A DNA stretch of 64,000 nucleotides, taken from positions 2,480,001 to 2,544,000 of the forward strand of contig JACZZP010000004.1 in NCBI GenBank assembly GCA_015183035.1. Direction: 5' to 3'. Source of the stretch: Meloidogyne chitwoodi (lineage: Eukaryota > Nematoda > Chromadorea > Rhabditida > Meloidogynidae). This document shows, piece after piece, positions 1-11,783 of this stretch (the first letter of the stretch is position 1; each line of letters starts with the position of its first letter). The notes beneath the pieces are model-generated. The model was not told the origin of the DNA, did not search any database, and saw only the letters and a program-made list of their open reading frames with translations. A program made the position numbers and the translations under genes.

Positions 1-3000
1 ATATAAAACTACATGATGCAGAACATCGATTATAACCAGTATAATTTTTCCAGGGTTCTAATTCTTTAATATTTTGTTCCCAATCATTATTAACAATGAG
101 ACAATTATCATGGTGACAACTTCCTGTATTTGGACACGATTTTACTGTTTGAACTCTAGTTTCATAAGATCTCAAATATTTTTCAATAATTGGTTCACAT
201 TTCATTTTAAATCCTTCGGGGGTTAAATTTATTTCTCCCATTATTTTATTTTTATTATCTTTAAGTAAAATAGATTGTTTTACTTTATTATCCATCATGG
301 TCAGTGTTTCTACAAAATTCCATGAACAATCAATTTTTCCATCTCTTCGAGTACAAATTTCAGTTAAGGCACTTCTAGAAATAATTTCTCCACTACAGAC
401 GTTTAGAAATATTATCAATATTAAGGATCTTTTCTTTAAAGTCCATTTCTTTTTTCTAGTTCTAAAATCTCTAGTATCAATATTTCTTGAATAACAGCAT
501 TTAAATAATTTCCAAATATTTTTAAACAAACAATAAAAAATAGAACAACTAGTAGTCAATACTAGAATCAAAATCGCGATTATTACGAGAGATATAAACG
601 GTGAACATATGTGATTTATCATTCTTTCAATACAAAAATAGCAAGAAATAAGTTTGCAAGGGTCACTTGGTTCACACTTTACTTCATATTTTAATAAATT
701 TCTAGTTTTTGACCAAAAATTCACTTCACAATGATGGTGGGTAATTAATATTTCTTTATCTAATTCATATTGAAATTGATCAACTCTAAGATGAGTTGTA
801 CATGGACCTTCATTACAACATATCTCGTATTTATCAATTTGTTCAGAAGAACTAATAAGTATTCCTTTATCATTACATTCAACTAAACAATCATTACAAC
901 GTAATTTTCCAGTTACTTCGCAAATCATTATTAAAAATAGCCAAAAAATAAATAATATTGAAATTATATTGGACAAAGTTTTTATTTTTCCTTTAATAAT
1001 TCCTTTTTGTGACTTTGTTGGTTCGTCCTCATCTGATTCTTCGCTCTGGAGTATATTATCTTTTTTATCTTCTATTTCTTTATCCTCAAGATTTATTTCT
1101 AACGGGTATAATTTATTTATTGGTCTTGAAAGGATTGAACCGTTAGGCATCAAAATCTTCACATTTCTGACACAACGTCCGTCTTTTGTGTCCAGTAATT
1201 CTACGATTTTAACTAATTTCCACATATTTCGTGGAACAAATTCTTCTTCTAATATAACAATTTCATTAATTTTTGGTTCTCTTTTTGTCTGTAAACGGGG
1301 GCCTTTCATATTCCACTGACTTCTATCTCTTAACCAAATTAAATATTCCCTTTTCCAGCGTTTCCAAAGTTCATTTAACAAAAATTCAGTGTGAACAAAA
1401 GATTCTTTATAATTTATTGCAATATCTTTTAAATCGGCTACTTCTAATTCTAAACATAAATTTCTTTTTGGATAAAGAAAATCAATGGGTCTTAACGGAA
1501 TTATTCCTGGAATATCCGGATTTTCTTCTATAGCAGTCAATGGTCTCATATTCAAAATTCCTTCTACTTCTATCGTAAAAGTTATAATTTCTTCCCATTT
1601 TAATATCTTTTTTCCTAAAGTTTTCTTGAATGCGTCCTTAACCAAAGCGACGATTCGTTCATATACTCCGCCTTTCCACGGACTCAATTCTTTAATAAAT
1701 TTCCAGTGCAATTCTTTTCCAATTAACTTTAAATGAACTTTACAACTTTTAGAACAAGCAATAAAAGTTTTAGAATTATCAGACAAAATCTTTTCAGGAC
1801 ATCCTCTTCGAGAGGCAAATCTTTTTAATACATTTATACAAGTATCTGCTTTTAAATTTTTTACTGGTTCTAAATAAACTGCTCGAGTACAAAGACAAGT
1901 GATTAATGTAATCCAAAATTTCTTCTCCTGATTATCAATTTCTCGAAACAATGACGGACCTAAATGGTCTATTCCAATACTTTTAAACGGAGAAGTGCGT
2001 TGAATTCGTTCAACAGGTAAGTTTGGGAATTTTGGTAACATAAATGGATACGATTTCATCCTTTTACATTTCAAACAACGATTAAGTACTTCCTTTACTT
2101 TTCTTCTGGCCTGAGGCGTCCAAAATTGACTTAAAAATTCAACAAGCGTACTTTGGACTCCAGAATGTTTAAATCTTTCGTGAATATCCTTTATAATTAA
2201 TGGCAAAATTTCCGAATTTTTTGGAATAATTATCGGATTTTCTAAGTCGCTAGGGGCATCACTATTTTCAATTCTTGATTTTAATCTTTTAATTTCCCAT
2301 TTATCTTCAAATATAATCCATTTTTCAAAATCTTTTATCTTTTCATTTTGTGCCAATTTTATTAATAAATTTTCAGCATTTTGTTCGAAATTTTCATTTT
2401 TTAAGAGTAAAAATTTATTTTTCCATTTATCCTTTTTTAAAATTAAATCTAATTTTATTTTTAAAAATTTCAGTACGAACGAAATAATTTTAACAAGTTT
2501 TTTCCAATTATTAAATTTATTGAATTCTAACAATTTTATTTCCTTAGTTTGTACAATTAAAGTATTAAATATTGGGGGAATCGATTCAATTTTTATTTCT
2601 AATTCATTTGGCCATTTATTTTCAGTTTTATTTATCCATGCTGGACCATTCCACCATAAATTATTCAATCTTAATTCTTCAGGTTTGCAGCCTCTAGTAC
2701 ATACATCTGCTGGATTTTCATGAGTAGATACGTATTTAAATATACAATCCGTATTTTTACGTATTTCTATTAGTCTGTTTTGAATAAAACGTGGCTGTTT
2801 TTCTTTACAATTTATCCATAATAAAACTACTTTAGCATCACTCCAAACCACTTTTTTCTCAATCTCTAATTTTAATTCATTTTCAACAAATTTAAGTGCG
2901 CGTGTGCCAATTAATAATCCTAACAACTCCATTCTTGGAATAGTTAGATCTTGTTTTTTCGACTTTATTCTGTTACGAGCATATACTAAACAAGTTTTGA

Positions 3001-6000
3001 AATTATCATTTTCTTCACTTCTTAAATACACAGCGGCGGCGTACGTATTTTTATTTGCATCTACAAATACGTGTAATTGATACTTTTTCGTTTTTCCTTT
3101 AAAACAAACAAGTCTAGGTATAATTATTTCTTGATTTTCCCAAGAATTTAAAATAATTTTCCATTCATTGAGATGATCTATTTCTAATTCTTCATCCCAA
3201 TTTTTCGGTTTATCCCATAATTTTTGAAACAACAATTTAGGATTTACTAAACAAGGTGAAACAAGTCCTAACGGATCAAATAACGAGGCCATTACTTCCA
3301 AAACCTTTCTTCGAGTAATTCTTATTTCAGAATTTGAATTGGGGAATTTTATTTCCAAATTATCTTGTTTTAAATCCCAGTGGATTCCTAATACCTTTTG
3401 ACTTAAATCTGTCAATTGATCATTTTTTGGTATGCGTTCTAACGCATTTCTTGCGTTAGTTACACATTCTCTCAAATTCATTTTTCCTTCACTAAATATT
3501 TTTTTCAATTCAACATATTTTTCATATACATCATTCTCTGTATTACAATCAACGAAAACATTATCAACATAAATATTTTTAAACAAATTTTCTTTGCCAG
3601 GATATTTACTTAGATGATGTTCGATTGTCATTGCCAAAAGACTAGGTGAACATATAATTCCAAATGCTACTCTTGTAAAACGATAAATTATTAAATTATC
3701 GGAAGTTAGAGGTTTATTTACGTTTCTCAACCATAAAAACTTAGTAACTTCTCGATCGGCTTCTTCTAGTTCAATTTGTAAGAATGCTTTCTCAATATCT
3801 AATAATAACGGGAATTTCGATAATCTAAAACGCATGATCAAGCCTGCTAAATCCGGTAATTTTAATGGTCCTCTTAAGAGGTGATCATTTAAACTTTTTC
3901 TCCCTCTGGTTCTAGCTGAGGCATTATAGACTTCTCTAATTTTTTCTCCTTTAAATACAGGATGATGGGGTAAATAGTGCTCCAATTCTCCCTTTCTTTG
4001 AGAAGTCTCTTCAATTATACCATTATGAAGTTGTTCTTTAATAGTTTTATCAATTTTTTCTAAAGTTTCAGATCCTATTTTATTCTGGAACCGAGATAAC
4101 AATGATTCTAAACAACGGTAAGATATTCCATAATTCGTAGGTAAATCTGGGTTTTCGTCTTTCCATAGCCATTTTACTCTATATCTGCCATCAACTTGTT
4201 TTACGGATTTATTAAATATCTCTTGAGCGGTTTCATCTTCATTTTCTTTGGGGTCTTCAGTAATTCCAATACTTTGTAAATCCCACCAAGACTTTATTTC
4301 TGCCTCATTTGGCATTTCTTCAGAAGAATGAACAGCCATATGAGTTTGGATCGGAATCGTTTTTTCTAAGGACATTTTTTGATTTTCCCCACAAACGACA
4401 GTTCCAATGGTTGTATCAATCAAAAAACATCCTTTCGAAATTTCTCTCTTTCGAATGAAAAATCTCCAAAAATCTTTAATTCCGATTAATAAATCAGGTT
4501 TTCCATAATTAGTAATCAATTTATTTTTTATTTCATCCATTTTCATATTAGAACAAATTTCATTAATACTAACAGAATTTAATTCATTAGAAATTTTATT
4601 AATACTTAACATTTCTAACATTTCCTTTTTTCCATCTTTTCTTTCCATTCCAAGTAAATATTTACCAGAACGTTGTTTTTTAGATTTAGTTCCTTGGAAA
4701 GTATATACTTCTAGAAAACCTTCACCTAATTTTGGTAAATTCAATTTTACAGCTAACTCTTTAGTGACATAAGAAACTTCACTGCCACTATCCAAAAATA
4801 CAAAAATTTCAATTTTCTTTTTTTCATTTCTGGGCGAAAAGACTTTAGCCTTTAAAACCATTAACATAGGATTCCAAGGTTTTAATAACGAAGTATAAGT
4901 ATTAACAGACATATTTTGCGTTTTTGACACTTTTTCTTCAAAATTATTTCCTTCAACTTTTTTATCAAATGGTTTTTCAGTTTGAAAATAAGTTTTTCCT
5001 TTCCAATTTTGTAATTTCTGATTTTTGTCAATGGATTTATTTTTATGAGGAATTTGAGGTAAATTTCGTGTGGCATAACTTAATTGGCGAGAATCTTCAT
5101 TATTCGAATAAGATTTCTCTGGAGTATAATTTCTACGTGGACAAATAGCAGAATTATGTATTCCATTACAATATGAACAATTTCTTTTAACAAAACAATT
5201 TTTCGACAAATGTCCCACTCTGAGACAGCGGAAACAACGTCCTTGTTCATTTAAACGCTTCTTGCGTTCCTCTACCCCCAAAATGTTTGTACATAAATTT
5301 GACCAATGGTTTCCATTACAAAAATAACAAATTATATTTTTTCCATATGTACTGACTGGAAATGATCTGGTCTGATTAACTTTTTCAAATCTTTTTTCAT
5401 CATTTCTAAATTTTTCATATCTTTGTCCTCTTTCTCCTTGTGAACTTGAGGGCTGATTATTTGTTTGTGAACTTTTAAAATGTTTGGTAGTCTGAAAAAC
5501 TGATTCTCTTATATTAACCATAGAAACAAGAGCTTTTCTGAAATCAGTAGTACTCCATTTTCTGGAGGAAGCCTTCTCTTCTTTAGCAATTTCCATTAAA
5601 AAATTTCTATGAAGCTTCGATTTAATCAACGAAGTCATAACAGAATTATCAATTTTTTCTCCTTGACTTTCTAATTGTCGAAATATTTTTTCCATTTTAT
5701 CAACTGTAATTTTTAACGAAATGGATTTATCTGATGAAGCTGGCAGATTAAATAATTCAGATTCTAAAGCTTCAATTAAGACACTTTTATCGCCAAATCT
5801 TTCTTTTAATGTATCTACTGCAATCTTATAATTTTCATTCGTCAATATAAGATCAGAGACTGTATTTTTTGCTTCACCCTTCAGGCAATTAAACAAAAAT
5901 TTCATTTTATCTATTTGGCTAAAATTTTGGTTGTCTATAGAGCTTTCAAAACTTTGCCAGAATGACATCCAATCATGAGGATCGCCATAAAATTCTGGTA

Positions 6001-6427
6001 ATTGGAGTCTTGGTAACTGTACAGTCAATTCTCTTTGAACATTTGGAATTGCTTGATTATGTACCGAACTCGTTTCTGATGCATCTGAATTTCTTTGAAA
6101 ACTTATTTCTTCAATTAAGTCTATTATTTCTCTGCCTTTTTCTATCCATTCGTAAAAATGTTTATTTTCAACTTTATAGTTCTCATAACTCAATGTTTCA
6201 TTTAATCTATCAACTGCTTCTAATTCTTTCAAGAAATTCAACCAAAGTTGATTTTTTTCATCTAAAGTCATTAGCATTTTTTGAATGCTTTTTCCATCAT
6301 TAATCAATGATTCTTTTTCATCATTATCTATTTCATTCTTTTTCAGAATTTTTTCAGCACTTTCTAATCTGTTTCTTAAACGTTTCAAGACAGGTCCTAT
6401 CATTGCTTTGTAAGGTCCTGACATCAT
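1..6427 (-). mobile_element. BEL/Pao LTR retrotransposon polyprotein (Gag-PR-RT-RH-IN-Env-like), 3' end off the window
   Basis: One minus-strand frame stays open from the Met at 6427 (in-frame stop just upstream at 6490-6488) to the left edge, more than 2100 codons. In order it shows: an N-terminal Gag region (about 6400-5500); three CCHC-like zinc knuckles (about 5330-5140, e.g. CFRCLRVGHLSKNC); an aspartic protease motif FLDSGSEV (about 4800); a reverse transcriptase with YVDN at the active site (about 3570); a Pao-type RNase H region (about 3080-2700); an integrase with an H-H-C-C finger (about 2190-2060) and D, D, E positions (about 1955, 1775, 1665); and a short C-terminal domain (about 1450-1110). 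Without a stop it then enters a membrane-anchored Cys-rich region (950-1) with hydrophobic segments near 970-915 and 610-540. The order PR-RT-RH-IN and the DSGS and Pao RT context fit nematode BEL/Pao elements. The last part resembles the Env-like modules some of these carry; that is inference. No frameshift or stop is seen, so the copy looks young. Confidence 0.93.
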
Positions 6428-6477
6428 CAACTTTTTATTTCTTAATTCAATTTCGAAAATATTCTGTAAAATTCCAA

Positions 6478-6660
6478 TACAAGTATTCTATTTTCAATAC
6501 AAATATTCTTTTTCTAAAATATTTTCTGATACAAGTATTCAATTTCTAATACGAGTATTCTTTGACACAATTATCTTTTAAATTGCTACTACCAGTATTC
6601 TTTAAATACAATATTCAATTTCAATAAATTTTTCAAATTTATTTTCCAATTCAAATACAA
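6478..6660. repeat. Degenerate direct repeats in the retrotransposon leader
   Basis: Between the PBS and the first Met, the word AATACAAGTATTC and close variants recur about six times (for example near 6477, 6499, 6529, 6549, 6585). The word is partly palindromic. The stretch has stops in the Gag frame and is taken as untranslated leader. Confidence 0.6.
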
Positions 6661-6694
6661 TTCAATACACGTTTAAAAATACTTTTACAGAATC

Positions 6695-6712
6695 GTTAAC
6701 TACGGGGCTCCA
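6695..6712 (-). other. Putative tRNA primer-binding site
   Basis: Five bases inside the proposed LTR end, the minus strand reads TGGAGCCCCGTAGTTAAC. It begins with TGG, the complement of a tRNA 3' CCA, as expected for minus-strand priming in LTR retroelements. The tRNA was not identified; a match to a host tRNA 3' end would confirm it. Confidence 0.55.
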
Positions 6713-6717
6713 CTTTT

Positions 6718-7040
6718 TGTCGTAAAATATACAACAAAAATTTATAAAAAATAATCCTTTTCTTTTACAAATATTTATTCTTTTAAATAAAACAATTTAA
6801 AGATAGAGAAGCTTGTCCAAGAGAAAAAATATAACATCTTAAATATAGAAAAAAAGAAGGCGTATTTAAAAAGTACATAAATATAATCACCAAATATTTT
6901 TCAGAAAAAAGGGCGTATTTAACAATTAAAGTAGAGAAAAAATAAAAATACCAAAAAAAGAATTTAAAATCATCTTTTTTACAAAAAGATGATTAATGGA
7001 AAGAAAAATAAAAAATTAAAAAATGTCGCATTTAGCGACA
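6718..7040 (-). repeat. 5' long terminal repeat of the BEL/Pao element
   Basis: Read on the minus strand, this 323-bp block starts TGTCG at 7040 and ends CGACA at 6718, a perfect 5-bp terminal inverted repeat of the TG...CA type. It lies just upstream of a plausible primer-binding site and the polyprotein. The outer end is itself a small palindrome (TGTCGC, 5-nt loop, GCGACA; 7024-7040). Inside, the word GGCGTATTTA occurs twice (about 6854 and 6911). The partner 3' LTR is off the window, so the boundaries rest on the terminal motif and the PBS only. Confidence 0.6.
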
Positions 7041-8380
7041 ATTCGTATTTTTATATGTTTCCCGCTTGCGCATGCTTAAAATTAAAAAAATCTAAAAATT
7101 AAACATTTTTTTCAAGAAATTAATTGTTATTTGTAGGATCGTCATGTTCTTCGGCTGTGGTCTTCAACAACTGCAATGGATGGCGTCTTCAATCAACTAC
7201 ATTGGATGGCCAGGTTTAATTTTATTTATTTTTCTTTTAAAAGTTTAATTAATTAAAAGATCTTCAACTCAATGTTGCTTGTGGTGCACGTTTTGATGGT
7301 AAAAATGGCTCCTAAGATTTATCTCTACAATTGGCTTATTTAGGCTCGTCTTCTTGACCAAGTGAGCCTTGCAAAATGGTGCACTTGATGGACGTCTACT
7401 AGTGTGCCGGTGTATTTTTTTTGGTTTTAAGGGGGGGCAATTATTTTTAGATAGATTTTGTCTACGACGCTGCGTGGACGATGGCCAGATGATCTGGACT
7501 GCTCTTGGACATCATTGGGTGGCAATGCTTCTTCAAGGTTAAAATTTAATTAGTTAGAATTTTTTACTTTCAAATATTTCAGGCTTTGGTTCTCAACGCA
7601 ACGGCGACATGGTGTTAAGCGATCTGGAGGCGCCATCTACGGTTTATTCTTTGTTATTTTTTTATTTATTTTTCATTCAGAACGTCTACATGTACAGGAG
7701 CAATGTTCATCATGAACGTGGGGAGCAATGTCAAGGAGCACTGTTCTGTTTGGTGGTATTTTGGTGTGGTTCTTTTTTTAATTTAGGGAAAAGTGGGGGG
7801 TCTTCCTTTTTTAGATAGGTTTCGTCAACAGGCAGCTGGGCTTTGGATCATGGTGGATCATGGTGGACTGCTCATCAACTTCAACCTTCTCCTATGGTAA
7901 GCTTAAAATAAAATTTGAAAAAATTGCTTAAATTAAAAATGCACGCGCTTCTGCTTCCTCCTATTTTGTCTTGTTTTTTCATTGTCCTTGTCTTGAACAT
8001 TTTTTCATCTTGTATAATTTTATTTAGATTTTTTTTAGAAATCAACAGAAAAAAGAAGAAATTCAACTTGAAAAAGAATAAAATCAAAAGGTAAAGTGCA
8101 TAAAAGTCAAAATTGTAGTAAATTTGAGAATGAGTCATGTAGCATCAATTTTCAAAATTTAAATTTTGGCGTTCTGTTTATTTATTGATTTAAGAAATGA
8201 AATAGTATAGCGAGAGATAAAGAGAGTTTTCTTTATTTCTTTTTGTAAGTAAAAGAACATTTGAGTCTCAAATTATTTTGTTTTAAATTTTTTTTCAGTT
8301 TTACTTTAAATTTTAGTAAAAAAATACTTTTATTTTATTAATTTCTACATATACCTACATTTATTGTATTACTGATCATC
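7041..8380. other. Unassigned stretch with duplicated exon-like modules
   Basis: No protein or RNA family is recognised here. From about 7130 to 7900 the base composition is clearly less AT-rich than the surrounding introns, and GT...AG-like spacers alternate with denser blocks. A module reading (g)ttttagATAGatTTtGTC and its preceding G-rich tract (about 7435-7465) recurs at about 7785-7830. The longest frames (69-85 codons) are interrupted and show no conserved motif. It could be a decayed multi-exon gene, a long non-coding RNA or an old repeat. 8140-8380 is plain AT-rich upstream sequence of PES1. Confidence 0.4.
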
Positions 8381-10837
8381 ATGCGAATAAAGAAAAAGGT
8401 TTCTTTTTTAGAACTTTAAAATGACAAAACTTTTTTGTTTTTTTAGTATACTACTGGAACAGCAAGAATCTACATTTCAAGGAAGAAAGCTCTTAAAAAA
8501 CTTCAATTAACTCTTAAAGATTTTGGAAAGCTTTGTATACTTAAAGGAATTTATCCAAGAGAGCCAAATCATATAAAGAAGGCAAATAAAGGAGGAAGTA
8601 CTGAACCAAAAATTTATTATCATCTTCGTGATATTAAATTTCTTGCTCAAGAACCTTTAATTAACAAATTTCGGGAATATAAAGTTTTTTTATTATAAAG
8701 TTATTTTTAATTATTTTTTTTAAAGATTTTTCTTAAAAAAGTCAATCATGCCAAAGCAAAAAAAGAAGAATTAAAAGTTCGTAACATGTTTCGTCGAAAA
8801 CCTTTATTTACTTATGATCATATAATTAAAGAACGGTTTAATATTTGTTTTAAACTTTATTATTTATTTAAATTGTTTTTTTAAAGTTATCCAACTTTTA
8901 TTTCTTCATTACGCGATTTGGACGATGCTCTATGTTTATGTTTTGCCTTTGCAATGCTTACACAATCGAAAGTTGCTAATCCTAAATTAATTAATAGATG
9001 TAGAAGATTAACTGTTGAATTTATGCATTATGTTATTGAATCTAAATCACTTAAAAAGGTTTCTTTTTTTAATTTAAAAAAAAAAAGAATTTTTCAATTT
9101 AATCTTAAGGTTTTTATCTCAATAAAAGGAATATATTATCAAGCAGAAATTATGGGAGAACGAATAACTTGGATTGTAGGACATGAACGTTCTGTTGGTC
9201 GTGCAAATGAATTGGATTTAACGGTTTATAATTATTATTTTTAATATTTTATATTTAAAAAAAGTTTAGACAGTAGCCCATTTTGTCGATTTTTATTCTG
9301 TTTTGCTTTCTTTTATTAATTTTCGTCTTTACAAATCAATTGGTCTTTTTTATCCTCCACAACTTCAACTAAAACAAAATAAATTGGAAAATGAAGGTTT
9401 ATTATTAATATGTTTTTATTGAATTTATTTGTTGTCTTCCTTGGTTGGGTGGTAGTGTGGTAATTTTGTGTGTTTGACGTTATGGGTTCGAGACCCACCA
9501 ACATAAACATTTCTTATAACATTGAAAAATTGTTAAATCTTTGAAAAAAAATATTTTTAATTTTGTAGTTACTTCATTCACTTATTTTGATGATCGTGTC
9601 TTTTCTTTAGCCTTCCCATTAGCTAAAATAGAAAAAACAGACGAAGATTTAGAAATTTGTCAAATTGATACTTTTCCAACTGAAAATGTTAATGAAGAGG
9701 AAGATATAAAAGAAATAAAAGAAGAAGAAGATTTGGGCGAATTATTAAGACAAAATGAAGCATTAAAAACACTTTTTTCAAAATTCAAATTTTTTATTAA
9801 TAGAGAAGTTCCAAAAGAACCTTTAACTTTTGTAATACGTTCAGGGTTAGTAAAATAATTGTTTAATAAAATTAATTGTGAAGGAATTGACTTTTTTTAC
9901 TGTTATTTTCTAACTAATTTCTCAACTTTTATTTAAAAAAAAATTTTTTTTTTAATAAAGTGGTGGTATTGCTTGTTGGGAAGATTGTTTTCCTACTGGA
10001 ACAATTACAAAAGAATCAAGTGAATTAATTACACATCAAATTGTTGATAGAGAAATGAAAGAAATGGTTATAAACAGGTTTATTTTTTAAATTATTTTTT
10101 AAATTAATTAAAAAGAATATATATTCAACCACAATGGATATTTGATTGTTTTAATGCTCGAAAACTTGTTCCAACATTAATGTATGCACCTTCAACAATT
10201 TTACCACCACATTTATCACCATTTATTGGTGATAATGATGAAACTTTGAATAATAATAATAATTCTTTATTAATAATTAATGAACAACAAAGATTTAAAG
10301 AAAAAGATGAAAAAACTAAAGAAAATGAAAAAGTAGTAAAAGGTTTCTTTTTATTAATAATAATTTTAATAAAATTAAAAATTAGGTAAGGAGGCTATTA
10401 AAACTCAAAAGAAGAACAAAAAGAATAATAAAAAACAAAAAAATGATGAAAATAAAAATACTAATATGAACGTACAAGAAGCTCGTGTATATAAGGAAAA
10501 TGAACAGAAGCGAATTAATGAAGAGGTTAATTTAAATTAATTTGTTTAATTGGGTTGTGGTGTAGTGGTTAACGTGTTAGGTTTTTGAGTGGGTGGTGTG
10601 AGGGTTTGAACGTGGCTGAAGTTTTGGTTAAGAAAATATGTGAAAATTAGTAATCTTTTAATTAAAATTTTTTTTATTAATTAATTTTTTAAGGGCCAAA
10701 ATTTAAAACTGAGAGAAATGATGATACCTAAAAAACATAAAAGAATTTATGAGAAACTTAAACGTGGAGTTAAAAGGCGTGCAAGAGCTGAATCTGTATT
10801 GGAAGAAAAACGTTCAAAATTGGCAAAAACAAAATGA
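8381..10837 (+). CDS. PES1: Pescadillo homologue (ribosome biogenesis factor)
   Basis: Eleven exons encode about 560 residues: 8381-8398, 8447-8683, 8726-8835, 8887-9058, 9110-9223, 9270-9396, 9569-9845, 9961-10077, 10116-10342, 10386-10525 and 10694-10837; all phases agree. The N-terminal pescadillo domain is unmistakable ([57 protein letters not shown]). It is followed by an acidic linker, a BRCT domain (exons 7-9, from [12 protein letters not shown] to [16 protein letters not shown]) and a Lys-rich coiled tail. By homology the protein acts in the nucleolus in the PeBoW complex with BOP1 and WDR12, in 60S pre-rRNA processing. The start MRIKKK is short but precedes a clean intron and the family's first conserved block. 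Two introns hold tRNA-like elements. Confidence 0.95.
9442..9503 (+). repeat. tRNA-like element in PES1 intron 6
   Basis: An A-box-like TGGGTGGTAGTGTGG is followed by a B box GGGTTCGAGACCC. GTTGG at 9444 can pair with CCAAC at 9498, as in an acceptor stem. The anticodon arm does not fold well, so this is a tRNA-derived or degenerate copy rather than a functional tRNA gene. Confidence 0.6.
10551..10615 (+). repeat. tRNA-like element in PES1 intron 10
   Basis: Contains the A-box-like TGGTGTAGTGGTTAACGTG and a weaker B box GGGTTTGAACG about 40 bases later. The cloverleaf is incomplete; it belongs to the dispersed family seen in this window. Confidence 0.5.
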
Positions 10838-10950
10838 GAGAGTATTTTGTGTGTTTGTTTATTGTTATAAATTTTAAAAAATATTTTTTTAGATTTTTTT
10901 TTGAGTTTACAGAAAATTTTATAAAAAAAATCTGAATATAATTATAATTA

Positions 10951-11035
10951 ATCCAACCGCCAAAAATGTTTCATTGTGATAATTAATAAAAAATTCAAAA
11001 ATTGTTTTTATCTCTAAACGTTTTGGCGGTTGGAT
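10951..11035. mobile_element. Short inverted-repeat element (MITE-like), 85 bp
   Basis: ATCCAACCGCCAAAA (10951-10965) is perfectly inverted as TTTTGGCGGTTGGAT (11021-11035), with a 55-bp AT-rich middle. It lies between the convergent ends of PES1 and the SGS gene. It has no coding capacity; it is either a tiny non-autonomous transposon or a hairpin in the 3' regions. The rest of 10838-11154 is featureless AT-rich sequence. Confidence 0.6.
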
Positions 11036-11154
11036 AATTTATTGGGGTAAGGGATGTGTGTATTATAAGAAAAAAATTTTTATTCAAATTTTTTAAAATC
11101 AATCTAAAAAAAGAAATTGATTTTTAATAATATTTTTCTTCTCAATTAATTCTT

Positions 11155-11606
11155 TTATTTTTCATAATTTTTAAATTCACTTCCTTCTGGTGGTTTCACA
11201 TTAACATGACCTTTCTTGACATCACCCCAATTTGTTGACAAAACTGTTCCTTTAGATTCAGTAAATGATTTAATCATTGCCTTTTTTGTATCATCACTAG
11301 CATCTTTGTAAATCTTCTGAAAAAAAGGAAAATTTAAAAAGAAAAAAATGGTTGTCCATCGGCGAGGTTCGAACCTTTGACCCCTTAAACATTAAAAAAA
11401 AAAGGGGGAAATTTTTAAAAGTTTTTTTTCAATTTTATTAAGAAATAAATAAAAACCTGAAATAATTTGTCTACTCCATCATCTTCTTTTTCATCATTTT
11501 CATCAACTTCTTTAGCTAATTTATCCCATTTAGCATATTTTGATGACAAATCTGATGATGATTTTGGAGGTTGATTATTGTCTTCATTTTTATTATTATT
11601 GCTCAT
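11155..11606 (-). CDS. SGS-domain protein (SGT1/SUGT1 relative lacking TPR and CS domains)
   Basis: Two exons (11606-11457 and 11316-11155) encode 103 residues. After a short polar N-terminus ([14 protein letters not shown]), almost the whole protein matches the C-terminal SGS domain of SGT1: [55 protein letters not shown], ending in [12 protein letters not shown]. In SGT1 this domain binds HSP70 and LRR-type clients; TPR and CS bind other partners and HSP90. No TPR- or CS-coding exon is visible in the 177 bp up to proteasome alpha-2. A splice-acceptor-like TTTTAG precedes the ATG by ten bases, fitting trans-splicing. It may be the downstream gene of an operon. Confidence 0.85.
11350..11384 (-). 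repeat. tRNA-like fragment (B box) in the SGS gene intron
   Basis: The minus strand carries AAAGGTTCGAACCTCG, a good B box/T-arm, without a clear A box. Probably a truncated member of the dispersed tRNA-like family. Confidence 0.4.
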
Positions 11607-11783
11607 TTTTGTTGTCTAAAATATTAAAGAAAACACAAGTTAAAAAAGAAGGTAAAAAAAATTAATATTAAAAATAATGTTTTGTTTAAAAATGACATTT
11701 GAAAGAATTAAAAAAAAAGATTTCCCAAAATTACATTTTAATTATTTAACAAAAAGAAATACGATTTTTTAAATTTTTTAAAT

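Noticed and set aside
4924..6549. Several plus-strand frames of 74-113 codons
   Set aside because: They are antisense shadows of the BEL/Pao polyprotein.
7609..7818. 69-codon frame in the unassigned region
   Set aside because: Starts inside a module that is duplicated and broken elsewhere; no conserved sequence.
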